Origin: Bacteroidota bacterium | Lineage (GTDB): Bacteria; Bacteroidota; Bacteroidia; Chitinophagales; Chitinophagaceae | Assembly (NCBI GenBank): GCA_023424015.1 | Contig: JAFAEM010000003.1 | Coordinates: 1-64,000 of the forward strand | Direction of reading: 5' to 3' | Length of the DNA: 64,000 nucleotides | Shown here: one piece after another, positions 34,570 through 44,503 of the stretch | Layout of the letters: each line of letters starts with the position of its first letter | Numbering within the stretch: the stretch's first letter is position 1 | Made by a program: the position numbers and the translations under genes | The notes under the pieces: generated by a model | What the model saw: the letters and a program-made list of their open reading frames with translations, nothing else | What the model was told of the DNA's origin: nothing | The model's database searches: none

Positions 34570-36336
34570 ATGCAGCTCACCGTCGAACAGCAGAATGTTC
34601 TTGAAACTAATATTGACCTTGTCATCAATGCAGTGGCCGGAAGTGGTAAGACCACAACGCTGATCGCATATGCAAAAACGCGGCCTCCCCAAAGCAGGAT
34701 ACTTTACCTCGCCTTTAATAAAACAGTAAAATCGGAAGCGATTCAAAAATTCGCAGAAGCTGGTCTGCCAAATGTAAAAGTAGAAACAGCACATTCGCTC
34801 GCATTTGACTGGGTGATCCGGCATAGCGCGTATAAGGTGGTACAGGGATATAAAAGTCATGAATGGTGTGATATGCTGGACATCAAAACAGGCGACCGTC
34901 ATACTGATTTTATCCTTGCCAGCCATGTCAATAAACTTATCAGCTTCTTTTGCAACAGTAAGGCGGATCGGGTGCAGGAACTCGACTATGTGGCTACTAT
35001 TGCCGATACCAAAGCGGCGGCGTTTGTAAAAAATTTCTACGCCCATATCCAACGATTTACAAGAGAAGCGCTGGCCAAAATGGACAAGGCTGAGATCGCG
35101 GTGACGCATGATTTTTATTTAAAGAAATTCCAGTTGACCCGACCCGTATTACCCTACGATTACATTTTATTTGATGAAGGGCAGGACGCCAGCGCGGCAA
35201 TGCTGGATGTATTCCTGCAACAACCCGCTGTCAAGATCATCGTTGGTGATATGCATCAGCAGATCTATGGCTGGCGGTATGCTATTAATAGCCTGCAGCA
35301 GGTTTCCTTCCCGGTGTATCATCTTAGCAACAGCTTTCGCTTTGATGATGAAATTGCACTGGTCGCCAATAAAATACTGGCCTGGAAAAAGCACCTGAAC
35401 GAAGTACCGGCTGTAAAAATCATTGGTGCCGGTGCGCCGACGGGAATTAATAAAACCAAAGCCATGCTGGGCAGAACAAACCTGAACCTGCTTTTACAGG
35501 CCATCACCAAGTGGCAGCGGGGCCAGATCAATACCCTCTACTTCGAAGGAAATATTAACAGTTACACTTTCGCTGATGAAGGCGCATCACTTTACGATGT
35601 ACTCAACCTGTACAATGGCAAAACAGCCGGCATCCGCGACAAATTGATCGCCGAAATGAAATCCATGAGCGAGCTGCAGGATTATATTGATAAGACCGAA
35701 GACAATAGCCTGGCCATGATCGTGGAAGTGGTAAAAGAATTTGGTAATAAATTACCATCCCTCATCAACGATCTTAAATCACATCACACGGCTTCAAAGC
35801 AGGAGGCCGATATGATCTTTAGCACCGTTCACCGATGCAAGGGAATGGAATACGATGAAGTAACCCTGCTCAACGATTTTATCACGGAAGAAAAACTACA
35901 ACGATATATCGGGCAGTATGGTGGTGAAAAGATGAATACAGTAGATAGAAACCGCCTCGCCGAGGAAATAAATATTCTTTATGTAGCCGTCACCAGGGCT
36001 CGCAACAAACTGATCATCCCACCAGGCATAAATCCCCTGCGAAGTATTGAAACAGCGGAAGCCGCAACAATACCCATCTATACCGGGAGTTCATACCAAC
36101 GCAGCCCTTTCGAAGAGCGGCGTGATTATACAATGGGCAGGTCAACGGGATACAAACGCCTCTCCAATCGTGGTAAGAAATGGACACGCGAGGAGGAAGA
36201 ACAACTCGCGGAGTTGTTTGGCCAACAACTATCCCTAAAGGAAATTGCTGGTCAGCTTGGTCGTGGAGAAAATGGTGTAAGGGGAAAACTGATGGGCATG
36301 GGTCTATTAAGTGAAGACGACCAGCACTGGTTTTAA
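34570..36336 (+). CDS. UvrD-like superfamily 1 helicase with C-terminal DNA-binding-like module
   Basis: 588 residues. Helicase motifs are NAVAGSGKTTT (Walker A, Lys27), LFDEGQDASAAML (Walker B), GDMHQQIYGWRYA (motif III), STVHRCKGMEYDEV (motif V) and LYVAVTRARNKL (motif VI). It is shorter than UvrD/PcrA, with reduced 1B/2B insertions. After about residue 530 comes an extra segment, KKWTREEEEQLAELFGQQ then LSLKEIAGQLGRGENGVRG, resembling a Myb/SANT or sigma-type helix-turn-helix. It is probably a DNA repair or recombination helicase. The ATG is overlapped by a hairpin or operator just upstream. Its stop is close to MITE-like copy D. Confidence 0.88.
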   Translation: MQLTVEQQNVLETNIDLVINAVAGSGKTTTLIAYAKTRPPQSRILYLAFNKTVKSEAIQKFAEAGLPNVKVETAHSLAFDWVIRHSAYKVVQGYKSHEWCDMLDIKTGDRHTDFILASHVNKLISFFCNSKADRVQELDYVATIADTKAAAFVKNFYAHIQRFTREALAKMDKAEIAVTHDFYLKKFQLTRPVLPYDYILFDEGQDASAAMLDVFLQQPAVKIIVGDMHQQIYGWRYAINSLQQVSFPVYHLSNSFRFDDEIALVANKILAWKKHLNEVPAVKIIGAGAPTGINKTKAMLGRTNLNLLLQAITKWQRGQINTLYFEGNINSYTFADEGASLYDVLNLYNGKTAGIRDKLIAEMKSMSELQDYIDKTEDNSLAMIVEVVKEFGNKLPSLINDLKSHHTASKQEADMIFSTVHRCKGMEYDEVTLLNDFITEEKLQRYIGQYGGEKMNTVDRNRLAEEINILYVAVTRARNKLIIPPGINPLRSIETAEAATIPIYTGSSYQRSPFEERRDYTMGRSTGYKRLSNRGKKWTREEEEQLAELFGQQLSLKEIAGQLGRGENGVRGKLMGMGLLSEDDQHWF

Positions 36337-36358
36337 ATAACGGTTTATGTGCATTAAC

Positions 36359-36456
36359 AGCTTCAAAAAGCTGCGAGCGATGAGCTACGAGCTTCGAGAT
36401 CGATCGTTTGATCACAAAATTCGAGGCCTTGAGCCTCATAGCTCACAGCTAGCAGC
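36359..36456. repeat. MITE-like GAGC-word repeat, copy D (partial)
   Basis: Same word content and order as copies A-C but without the outer ends. It lies between convergent genes and ends 3 bp from the stop codon of the T9SS protein. Confidence 0.6.
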
Positions 36457-36458
36457 TA

Positions 36459-39400
36459 TCAAAGTTTTAGGAATTTCTTCTTTGTATTGATCTGGCTGCC
36501 GGATAGATCGATTTGATAAACACCCGGCTTAAGTCCTGATAGATCCAGGGCGCGTGTATGACTGCCTGATGACAAGGTCCAGTTTTCCTTTTTAACAACC
36601 CTTCCGGTAATATCTGTTATCACCGCACTGATTTTTTCACCGCGATCGAGACTCAGTGTTAAATTCGCGCTATTCACTACCGGGTTGGGATAAAACAATA
36701 CCAAAGGATCTTTATGTTGTAGCTTCAATACCACAATCCCTGAATAGGTAAACCTGCCATCGATATCGATTTGCTTCAGCCTGTAGTATATGACGGGTGC
36801 TTTCAAAGATGTGATGCCGCGATCGGTAAATTCATAACGATGCGTACCCGGCAGGTTGATAGCTCCCACAGTTCCAATTTTTCGGTAATCCCTGCCATCT
36901 ATGCTTCGCTCTATTTCAAACCTGCCTGTATTTTCTTCATTGGTAGTTGTCCATCGCAAATCGGCATCTTCATGTTGCAGGCGACCATAAAATTCAAGCA
37001 GCTGCAGCGGCAATACATCGGCAATAAGGCCCGACCAGATCTGTTGCTGGTTCGCGGCATCCCTGGCCAATAGAATTATTTGTGAACCCATAAAAACCAG
37101 GTTGGAAGGATTTCCGCTATTCGAACCTGTGAAGAAATCCTGGACCATTTTAGTACCCGATTCGGTACCATCTGTTTTCCAAAGTTCGGTACCGTATGTA
37201 CCATCATTGATGACCAATAATGTTTTTCCATCATGGCTACCGGCAACCAACAAATTTGAAATGGATCCTGATCCCGGGTTTATATCTTTCAACATCCTGG
37301 TGCCGGCAGGCTGTCCATTGCTTTTCCAGGCTTCAAATCCGTTGACACCATCGCTTGCACGGAAATAGATATTCGTGCCATCGGTACCACCGTACGAGAG
37401 ACTTATTCCGCTCGCACCTGGAAATATGTCCTTCAACAATATGGTACCCGCTTCCGTACCATCTGTACGCCATAATTCCATCCCGTGGATCAGATCGTTG
37501 GCAAGAAAATAAACCATTCCATTCACTGTGGCGATAAAAGATGGGTTGCCTGACCCTGTGCCCATATTGATATCCTTTACCATCACTGTACCAGCTTCTG
37601 TGCCATCTGTCATCCAGAGTTCGTATCCATAATCGGGATGATTGGCATGGAAGAAAAGTTTATCATTACTCACCCCCCAGGTAATAGGGTTCGAGGTAGT
37701 GGCGCCGGAGGCGATGTCTTTCAACATTTGCGTTCCCGCTGCCGTACCATCTGTCGACCAGATCTCTGCACCAGCCACTCCATTATTGGCGGTAAAATAC
37801 AATCTGCCTTTAAACGCCTTTAGGTAGGAGGGATTCCCGCCATTGATGCCAGGATTGATATCCATCACAAGGCTGGTATTTTCCGCGGTGCCATCGGTCA
37901 CCCAAAGTTCATAACCATTGACCGGGTCGGTGGCTGTAAAAAACAGTTTTCCATCCAGGTCTACCAGGTTACCAGCATTGCTGCTATTAGCACCCGGATA
38001 GATATCTTTCAATTGAAATGTACCAGCTTCTGTGCCATCGCTACGCCATAACTCCGCGCCAAAATCTGGTGTGGAAGCCGTAAAATAAAGCAACCCGTTC
38101 GATGCCGTAAAACCTGTAAAGCTGGTGCCGCTTATGCCAGGGTTAATATCTTTTACAATCATCGTCCCCGCCTCAGTGCCATCAGTTTTCCAAAGCTCGA
38201 AACCATGCGTTCCATCATCCGCCATAAAAAATACAGTATTTCCTATTACCTGGAAATTATAAGGATTTGATCCCGGTGCGCCCGGACTGATATCTTTCAA
38301 AAAGGTTGTGCCCGTTTCAGTGCCGTCTGTTATCCACAACTCCTGCCCTTTTATTCCATCGGTTGCGGAGAACAGGGCCAGGTTGGAGGAAAATTGAGTG
38401 AGGTATTGCGGATTTCCAGTAACAGCACTGAGACCTACGTCTTTTAGCAGACCTGTACCGGCAGCTGTGCCATCGCTTATCATCAGTTCATGGCCTGAAT
38501 TGGGATGCTCCGCGGCAAAAATAAATTTTGAACCATTTGTCGTTAGATATCTCGGACTTGCAGTCCCGCTTCCTGTCACCATATCTTTTACCAGTACAGT
38601 GCCGGCAGTGGTGCCATTCGATTTCCAAAGTTCAAGTCCATTCACGCCATCATTGGCGGTGAAGTACAATGTAGTTCCAATATGTGTAAAAAAGTCTTCC
38701 GACTCTGCGAAACCTGAGTTAGCTCCAGGCGCTATATCTTTCAGCAGGATGGTCCCTGCAGCTGTGCCGTTGCTGGTCCAGAGCTCCTGCCCGTTAGAAG
38801 CATCACTAGCCAGGAAATACAAACGTCCACCGGCATCGTAAAATCTTTCAATACCCGACCCGGTGGCCCCCGCGTAAATATCTTTCAATAGTATTGTGCC
38901 CGCAGATGTTCCATCTGTTCTCCACAATTCCTGACCGTTTGTTCCATTGTCTGCCACAAAATAGATCAGCGACCCGATAGCAATAGGTGATTGTGTGAAA
39001 CCTATGGAAGCGGCTGCACCGGGGTTGATGTCTTTCACCAGTGTTGTTCCGGCAACGGTACCATTAGTCTTCCACCATTCCTGCCCGGTACTTCCATTGT
39101 CTGCTGTGAAATAAATATTGCTACCAATTTTAAAGAAGTTGGCCGGACCCGATCCGATATTGGTTTCTGGACGAAGTTCTGTCAGCATCACCGTGCCTGC
39201 CTCGGTGCCATCACTTTTCCAGATCTCTGTATTGTACCGTGTACAGGTACGGGGATTGAACACACTACCACAGCTGTAACTCGATTTATTATTCCTTGCG
39301 GAAAAATAAAGCACCCCGTTCAGCATGGTCAGCTCCAAGGGCATACTTCCTTCATTGCCCGGAAAGATGTCCCTGAGCATAAAAGTGCCTTCAGCGGTAC

Positions 39401-40046
39401 CGTCGGTACGCCAGAGTTCGACGTTATTGGTACTAACACTGTTTGACGATGATGACCCGAAATAGCTGTACATGTAAGTGGTTGCAGTAAAATATACGAA
39501 TCCATCCCCCATAGTAAACTGGCTGGGATTGGAACTGGCGATTGGGTAGTTTGGTGGAGCATAATAAGACCCCGAATAATAGGTACCGGGATAAATCTCT
39601 TTGATCATACTGGTACCGGCTTCAGTACCATCGGTTTTCCAAAGTTCCCAACCGGTGGTCGGCGTGTAACCGCTAAAAAGAAGAATATCATTGAATGCAA
39701 AAAAATCTCTAGGTTGGCAATCCATTTTCACCAATACTGTACCCGCTGCCGTACCATCCGTTTTATACAAGTGGTTACCTCCTTTGAAATACACCATTCC
39801 CTGGAAAAGAAAAAAATTGGAAGCACTGCCGGTTTGGCCTAATAAAACTGTACCCGCTTCGGTGCCATCCGTTCTCCAGGTTTCAGTGCTATTGGCCGAG
39901 AAATAAGTGATGCTGCCGATGGTGGTCAACGAGCCGGGATTAGAACCTGCGGTACCTGAATGCAATCTTTTTAAAACTGAAAACGATTGTGAAGAGCCGG
40001 AGGCGCACAAAAGCAACCCCGCGATCATAAGGTAGACTAGTTTCAT
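36459..40046 (-). CDS. Giant ELWxTDGTxAGT-repeat surface protein with T9SS sorting domain
   Basis: About 1195 residues. Signal peptide (about 1-20), then 19 full copies of a repeat of about 48 residues containing E-L-W-(K/R)-T-D-G-T-E-A-G-T and F-x-A-x-D-G-x-x-G, probably forming a beta-propeller-like rod. A fibronectin-like spacer follows near residue 1030. The C-terminal 80 residues form a type IX secretion sorting domain (FYPNPVVNSANLTL, then GLKPGVYQIDL). It should be exported across the outer membrane and kept at or released from the surface, for adhesion or polymer binding. ATG at 40046 is chosen because the signal peptide follows directly; an upstream in-frame start at 40100 exists. 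No catalytic residues were recognised. Confidence 0.87.
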   Translation of the reverse strand: MKLVYLMIAGLLLCASGSSQSFSVLKRLHSGTAGSNPGSLTTIGSITYFSANSTETWRTDGTEAGTVLLGQTGSASNFFLFQGMVYFKGGNHLYKTDGTAAGTVLVKMDCQPRDFFAFNDILLFSGYTPTTGWELWKTDGTEAGTSMIKEIYPGTYYSGSYYAPPNYPIASSNPSQFTMGDGFVYFTATTYMYSYFGSSSSNSVSTNNVELWRTDGTAEGTFMLRDIFPGNEGSMPLELTMLNGVLYFSARNNKSSYSCGSVFNPRTCTRYNTEIWKSDGTEAGTVMLTELRPETNIGSGPANFFKIGSNIYFTADNGSTGQEWWKTNGTVAGTTLVKDINPGAAASIGFTQSPIAIGSLIYFVADNGTNGQELWRTDGTSAGTILLKDIYAGATGSGIERFYDAGGRLYFLASDASNGQELWTSNGTAAGTILLKDIAPGANSGFAESEDFFTHIGTTLYFTANDGVNGLELWKSNGTTAGTVLVKDMVTGSGTASPRYLTTNGSKFIFAAEHPNSGHELMISDGTAAGTGLLKDVGLSAVTGNPQYLTQFSSNLALFSATDGIKGQELWITDGTETGTTFLKDISPGAPGSNPYNFQVIGNTVFFMADDGTHGFELWKTDGTEAGTMIVKDINPGISGTSFTGFTASNGLLYFTASTPDFGAELWRSDGTEAGTFQLKDIYPGANSSNAGNLVDLDGKLFFTATDPVNGYELWVTDGTAENTSLVMDINPGINGGNPSYLKAFKGRLYFTANNGVAGAEIWSTDGTAAGTQMLKDIASGATTSNPITWGVSNDKLFFHANHPDYGYELWMTDGTEAGTVMVKDINMGTGSGNPSFIATVNGMVYFLANDLIHGMELWRTDGTEAGTILLKDIFPGASGISLSYGGTDGTNIYFRASDGVNGFEAWKSNGQPAGTRMLKDINPGSGSISNLLVAGSHDGKTLLVINDGTYGTELWKTDGTESGTKMVQDFFTGSNSGNPSNLVFMGSQIILLARDAANQQQIWSGLIADVLPLQLLEFYGRLQHEDADLRWTTTNEENTGRFEIERSIDGRDYRKIGTVGAINLPGTHRYEFTDRGITSLKAPVIYYRLKQIDIDGRFTYSGIVVLKLQHKDPLVLFYPNPVVNSANLTLSLDRGEKISAVITDITGRVVKKENWTLSSGSHTRALDLSGLKPGVYQIDLSGSQINTKKKFLKL

Positions 40047-40149
40047 AAGTTCAGAAAGTTTTGACTGGTAAGAAAGGATGCGGACTTTAAAGGTGGTCAA
40101 AAATAATGGGGGACAATGCTTTGTACAATACCTCTTTTGGGGGACGGAA

Positions 40150-40535
40150 GATGTTGGATACTAGATGCTGGATGCTGGATGCTGGATACTGGATGCTGGT
40201 GCAGCGTCTGACGTCCACGTCTGACACGGACTATAGTCGGGAGTTAGCCCTGGCCGCTGAAGGTTTGCGATGGGAATGCTGGATACTAGATACTAGATAC
40301 TGGATGCTGGATGCTGGTACAGCGTCTGACGTCCACGTCTGACGCGGACTATAGTCGGGAGATAGCCCTGGCCGCTGAAGGTTTGCGATGGGAATGCTGG
40401 ATACTAGATACTAGATACTGGATGCTGGATACTAGATGCTGGTGCAGCGTCTGACGTCCACGTCTGACGCGGACTATAGTAGGGAGTTAGCCCTGGCCGC
40501 TGAAGGTTTTCGATGGGAATGCTGGATGCTGGATC
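40150..40535. repeat. Minisatellite of about 120 bp, three units, with short GCTGGATAC words
   Basis: The block CAGCGTCTGACGTCC starts at 40202, 40320 and 40445, giving periods of 118 and 125 bp. Each unit also carries a near-palindrome GCGTCtGACG-tcca-CGTCtGACGC. Units are joined by a variable run of GATACTG/GATGCTG words (7-8 bp). The gene-free region 40101-40767 contains this repeat and the hairpin at 40567-40619. Confidence 0.75.
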
Positions 40536-40566
40536 CATTTGTAAAAAAGGCATTTTAAAGTTAGGG

Positions 40567-40619
40567 TTCCAAGCCTCTATCGCAGAGGAGAAGGGATTGA
40601 GGTGAGACGGGGCTTGGAA
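40567..40619. repeat. Nested hairpin next to the minisatellite
   Basis: Outer perfect 9-bp inverted repeat TTCCAAGCC (40567-40575) / GGCTTGGAA (40611-40619), with an inner CCTCT/AGAGG stem-loop. Confidence 0.45.
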
Positions 40620-40773
40620 ATCTGGCAGATAATTACCATATTTATAGAGCATCCCCCCACCCCACTGAAATCTTTTCATTACACCATCTTATTGGATTAC
40701 CGGTATTGGCTACTGAACTGGCGCCCGGATGCGCTAATTCGGATGGGCCGTTAATTTTTAATAAGAAGTGAAT

Positions 40774-43044
40774 ATGAAACGATCCCTGTTTGTGCTGCTT
40801 ATACTGACTGCGATTTTCGCATCCTGCAAAAAAGAAAAAAAAGATGTATCCCTGCCGAAGCTTACCACCACTGCTATTTCGGGACTTACTTTTAACTCGG
40901 CGACTTCGGGGGGAAATATCACAGACGACGGTGGTGCCGCGATTACAGCAAGCGGTATTTGCTGGAGCAAAACCAATAACACACCAACCGTTGCTGATTC
41001 CAAAACAACTGGAAGCACTGCTTCAGGAAGTTTCACTTCGGTAATGAACGGCCTCGAAGAAAATACCACCTACTATGTAAGAGCTTACGCCACAAACAGC
41101 AAGGGTACCGGGTATGGAAATACGTTTACTTTCACGACGCCGGTTAATGTAAAAGTTCCGGAACTCACCACCGCTGCCATTACCGACCTGGCATATAACA
41201 AGGCCAAATCCGGCGGTACGATCACTACCAATGGTGGGGCTGCTATCACAGCCAGCGGCGTCTGCTGGAGCAAAACCAACAATAATCCAACTACTGCCGA
41301 TCTTAAAACAGCCGAAAATGCAACTACCGGAACTTTCATTTCTTTGATGGAGAACCTGGAAGAGAACACCACTTACTATGTAAGAGCTTATGCCATCAAT
41401 AGTGCCGGCACGGGTTATGGCAATACCATTACTTTCACGACGCCTGTCAATGTGCAATTGCCGGAGCTAACCACCGCTGCGATCACTAACCTTGCTTACA
41501 ATACTGCTACATCCGGCGGGACCATCACCAGCAATGGTGGTGCCAACATCACGGCAAGTGGTGTTTGCTGGAGTAAGACCAATAATACACCTACTATTGA
41601 TGATGATAAAACTTCTGGAACGACAGCTTCAGGTAGCTTCAGTTCGGTGATTAATAATCTCGAAGAGAACACTACCTATTATGTAAGAGCCTATGCCACC
41701 AATAGCGCGGGTACGGGGTATGGAAATACGATCACCTTCACTACACCGGTCAATATCACGCTGCCGGTATTAACAACAGCTGCTATTACCAATCTTGCCT
41801 ACAACACCGCGACTTCAGGCGGAACGATCACCAGCAATGGTGGCGGGACCATCACAGTAAGTGGTATCTGCTGGAGTAAGACCAACAATAATCCAACCAC
41901 GGCCGATTCTAAAACAAGTGGTGCGACCGCTTCAGGCAGTTTTGTCGCTGTGATGAATAGCCTGGAAGAAAATACAACCTACTATGTAAGAGCCTATGCT
42001 ACCAATAGCGCAGGAACAGGGTATGGAAATACTATTACGTTCACTACGCCGGTCAATATAACCATACCTGTATTAAGTACCACAGCAATTACTAATCTTG
42101 GGCCTAATACCGCTACTTCTGGAGGGACGATTACAAGTAATGGTGGCGGGACCATTTCCGTAAGTGGTATCTGCTGGAGTAAGACCAACAATAATCCAAC
42201 CACCGCCGATTCAAAAACAAGCGGTACGACCGCTTCAGGCAGTTTTGTAGCCGTGATGAACAACCTGGACCCGAGTACAACATATTATGTACGAGCTTAT
42301 GCTACCAATAGTTCGGGCACCGGTTATGGCAATGCGATCAGCTTTACCACCTCTGCGGCGGATGAAAACCAGGTCACGTTTGTGTACAATGGCGCGACGG
42401 TAACTTACGGTGTCATCACCAGCCCTACAACTGGTAGAAAATGGCTGGACCGCAACCTCGGTGCCAGCCAGGTGGCCACAGCATATAATGATTACAGGGC
42501 ATATGGTCATTTGTTTCAATGGGGCCGTCCTGCTGACGGCCACCAGTTGATCAATTACTCCAATGGTACGTCGGGATCACCTGTCAATGGAAAAACAAAA
42601 ACCCTGGCAACTTCCGACGCGCCGGGTCATTCTACATTTATCACACCCGATAATACCATTGCTCAAGGTGGTGTATTTATCTACGACTGGCGCAATGATC
42701 AAAATATCAACCGCTGGGCGATCAATGCCCAGGGTGCCTGCCCCACGGGCTGGCATATTCCAACGGCTGCGGAATGGGCCGCCGAAACGGGTATAACTAA
42801 TTTGAGTACCGCTTTCAGCCAGTTAAAACTGACAGCCCCCGGCTATCGTTATGGTGATTTTGACGGCTCCAACAGGGACGGTACGGTAAGATCGGTTGGC
42901 AGTTTTGCTTATTACTGGAGTTCATCGGTCTGGCCCTCGGGTGCAGGTTTTTCCAGCTATAAGGATATCTCGTCCAATGACAGTTACTCTGATCTGCTGG
43001 GCAGGGCCTACGGTTGTGCCATCCGCTGTATAAAAAATCAATAA
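40774..43044 (+). CDS. Lipoprotein with five 101-residue FN3-like repeats and a C-terminal FISUMP domain
   Basis: About 756 residues. A lipoprotein signal with lipobox FASC puts the lipidated Cys near 18. Five tandem 101-residue repeats begin near nucleotides 40855, 41158, 41461, 41764 and 42067; each has TTAAITNLAYNTATSGGTI and NTTYYVRAYATNSAGTGYGN. The last 220 residues match the Fibrobacter succinogenes major paralogous (FISUMP) domain (GRKWLDRNLGAS, ACPTGWHIPTAAEW, YAYWSSS-like segment). It is probably a surface lipoprotein. ATG at 40774 is preferred to GTG at 40768. A strong terminator follows. Confidence 0.88.
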   Translation: MKRSLFVLLILTAIFASCKKEKKDVSLPKLTTTAISGLTFNSATSGGNITDDGGAAITASGICWSKTNNTPTVADSKTTGSTASGSFTSVMNGLEENTTYYVRAYATNSKGTGYGNTFTFTTPVNVKVPELTTAAITDLAYNKAKSGGTITTNGGAAITASGVCWSKTNNNPTTADLKTAENATTGTFISLMENLEENTTYYVRAYAINSAGTGYGNTITFTTPVNVQLPELTTAAITNLAYNTATSGGTITSNGGANITASGVCWSKTNNTPTIDDDKTSGTTASGSFSSVINNLEENTTYYVRAYATNSAGTGYGNTITFTTPVNITLPVLTTAAITNLAYNTATSGGTITSNGGGTITVSGICWSKTNNNPTTADSKTSGATASGSFVAVMNSLEENTTYYVRAYATNSAGTGYGNTITFTTPVNITIPVLSTTAITNLGPNTATSGGTITSNGGGTISVSGICWSKTNNNPTTADSKTSGTTASGSFVAVMNNLDPSTTYYVRAYATNSSGTGYGNAISFTTSAADENQVTFVYNGATVTYGVITSPTTGRKWLDRNLGASQVATAYNDYRAYGHLFQWGRPADGHQLINYSNGTSGSPVNGKTKTLATSDAPGHSTFITPDNTIAQGGVFIYDWRNDQNINRWAINAQGACPTGWHIPTAAEWAAETGITNLSTAFSQLKLTAPGYRYGDFDGSNRDGTVRSVGSFAYYWSSSVWPSGAGFSSYKDISSNDSYSDLLGRAYGCAIRCIKNQ

Positions 43045-43060
43045 GAGCTTACAAATGCTT

Positions 43061-43096
43061 ATACCGGGGGTCAGAAGCTGATCCCCGGTATTTTTT
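43061..43096 (+). terminator. Rho-independent terminator after the FISUMP lipoprotein
   Basis: ATACCGGGG (43061-43069) pairs with CCCCGGTAT (43083-43091), with an inner TCA/TGA extension. TTTTTT follows directly. Confidence 0.85.
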
Positions 43097-43272
43097 GTCG
43101 ATACCCCAGGTCACTAATCTTACGGATAATCTTGATTATTTCAAGGTTGAAAAAACGGATTTTTCGGTTTTTTTTCCCCTTGTTCCGGCACCTCCATGTC
43201 TCAATTTTATCATGTGAACGCAAGGCTGAAGAATCTATCGGCTGGCTTTTTTCAAATCAAAAATCTAAGGTT

Positions 43273-44490
43273 ATGAGAAAGATCAAAATTTCAAAGACAG
43301 GGGTCACTGTGTTTATCTTTTTTTCCATTCATCTTTTCCAATCCTGTCAAAAGGAATCGGCTCCAAAAATGCCCCGAATGCCAAACCAAATCGAATCCAC
43401 AGTATCTAAATGGTTAAATGATCTCAGGCCCAGCGGCAATGCCGGGAAGATCAAGTGGGTGACTAATTTAAAACAGAGTATTGATTACACGAGGGCTTAT
43501 AGCCAGGAAGCGGGTGCAGATAAACTGATCGTTGTGCCGTTGAGGGAGGGCTTTGAAAGCAAATTCAATCCAAACAAAGACATGAGCTCCTTTCTTGTTT
43601 TGCGGACAACCGGTGCCAATATTATCAAGCGCGCCAACATTGTACTGTTCAAGCCGGGTAACGGCTCAGATGCTTTATCGCCCGCGGCATTCACCAAAAT
43701 GTACCTCGATGGCGACAAGGTGGTAGACGGAGCTTTCACCCTGCTGGGTACCTGGGACAAGTATTTATTCAATGCTGTTTTCAAAGAAAAGGCGGTATCA
43801 ACTGTTTCTACTTATGAAAAAAATGTCACTACTAATACAGCAGCGGCCCGAACCGATTGTACCGGCTGGTACCTTGTCACCAGGTATTATGACCAGTACG
43901 GCAATTTGACACATACTGACGAGGTATTGGTTTGGATTGACTGCAGTGGCAGTAATTGTTCGCCTGGCGATCCTCTTTGTACCGATGCCAGCGATTCCTC
44001 CGATCCTGATAATCCAGGCGGCGGTAGTGGAGGTAATGGTGGCAGCGGTGATGGTACGGATTGTGAGGCTATGGCTGCGGGAATTAATTTCAGATCAACT
44101 TCCGAAAAAATCAGAGTGACTATCTGCGGGACTGGCACCAATACCCGAACCAAATGTTATGAGTGGAAGGCATACTATGTAAGTGGCGGCCTCCTCCCGA
44201 TGTACTTCATGAGTGTAGAAACCGGCGTCCAGGTCTTCAACAGTAAATACTGGGCGTTCAAATCTTTTACTCATAAAGAACTCGTGAAAAGAGGAGTAGA
44301 AATACTTTACACCGCTTCGGCATCAAATGTAACGGCCACACCGACGCTGAAAAAATCAGGCGTGACGTATTATAATCTTGCGCAGATGCATCTGTCGTTC
44401 CCTGTAAAAGTCTCGTTGATTTGCTCCGAGCTGCCGATTGCTGTAAATGACTACGCAAATACACAGTGTCAATGGTTTGTAAACGAATAA
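43273..44490 (+). CDS. Lipoprotein of unknown function with Gly-rich linker
   Basis: About 405 residues. The start is ATG at 43273; an open frame extends further up but lacks a sensible N-terminus. A lipoprotein signal with lipobox FQSC is followed by an N-terminal domain of about 200 residues, a Cys-containing segment (CSGSNCSPGDPLC), a Gly/Ser/Asp linker (about 255-280) and a C-terminal domain with several Cys. I do not recognise a family. It is followed after 13 bp by another lipoprotein gene, so the two form an operon. A role at the cell surface is likely by location only. Confidence 0.75.
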   Translation: MRKIKISKTGVTVFIFFSIHLFQSCQKESAPKMPRMPNQIESTVSKWLNDLRPSGNAGKIKWVTNLKQSIDYTRAYSQEAGADKLIVVPLREGFESKFNPNKDMSSFLVLRTTGANIIKRANIVLFKPGNGSDALSPAAFTKMYLDGDKVVDGAFTLLGTWDKYLFNAVFKEKAVSTVSTYEKNVTTNTAAARTDCTGWYLVTRYYDQYGNLTHTDEVLVWIDCSGSNCSPGDPLCTDASDSSDPDNPGGGSGGNGGSGDGTDCEAMAAGINFRSTSEKIRVTICGTGTNTRTKCYEWKAYYVSGGLLPMYFMSVETGVQVFNSKYWAFKSFTHKELVKRGVEILYTASASNVTATPTLKKSGVTYYNLAQMHLSFPVKVSLICSELPIAVNDYANTQCQWFVNE

Positions 44491-44503
44491 ATCAATATAA
44501 ACT

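Noticed and set aside
34468..35109. Open frame of about 213 codons opposite the helicase gene
   Set aside because: It overlaps the helicase Walker A region on the other strand and shows no family motif; a shadow frame.
40150..40535. Regularly spaced repeats resembling a CRISPR array
   Set aside because: The repeated part is nearly the whole unit of about 120 bp, with no unique spacers of constant size, and no cas genes are present.
40404..40679. Minus-strand 91-codon frame in the minisatellite
   Set aside because: Built largely from the minisatellite units and the adjacent hairpin, with no recognisable domain.
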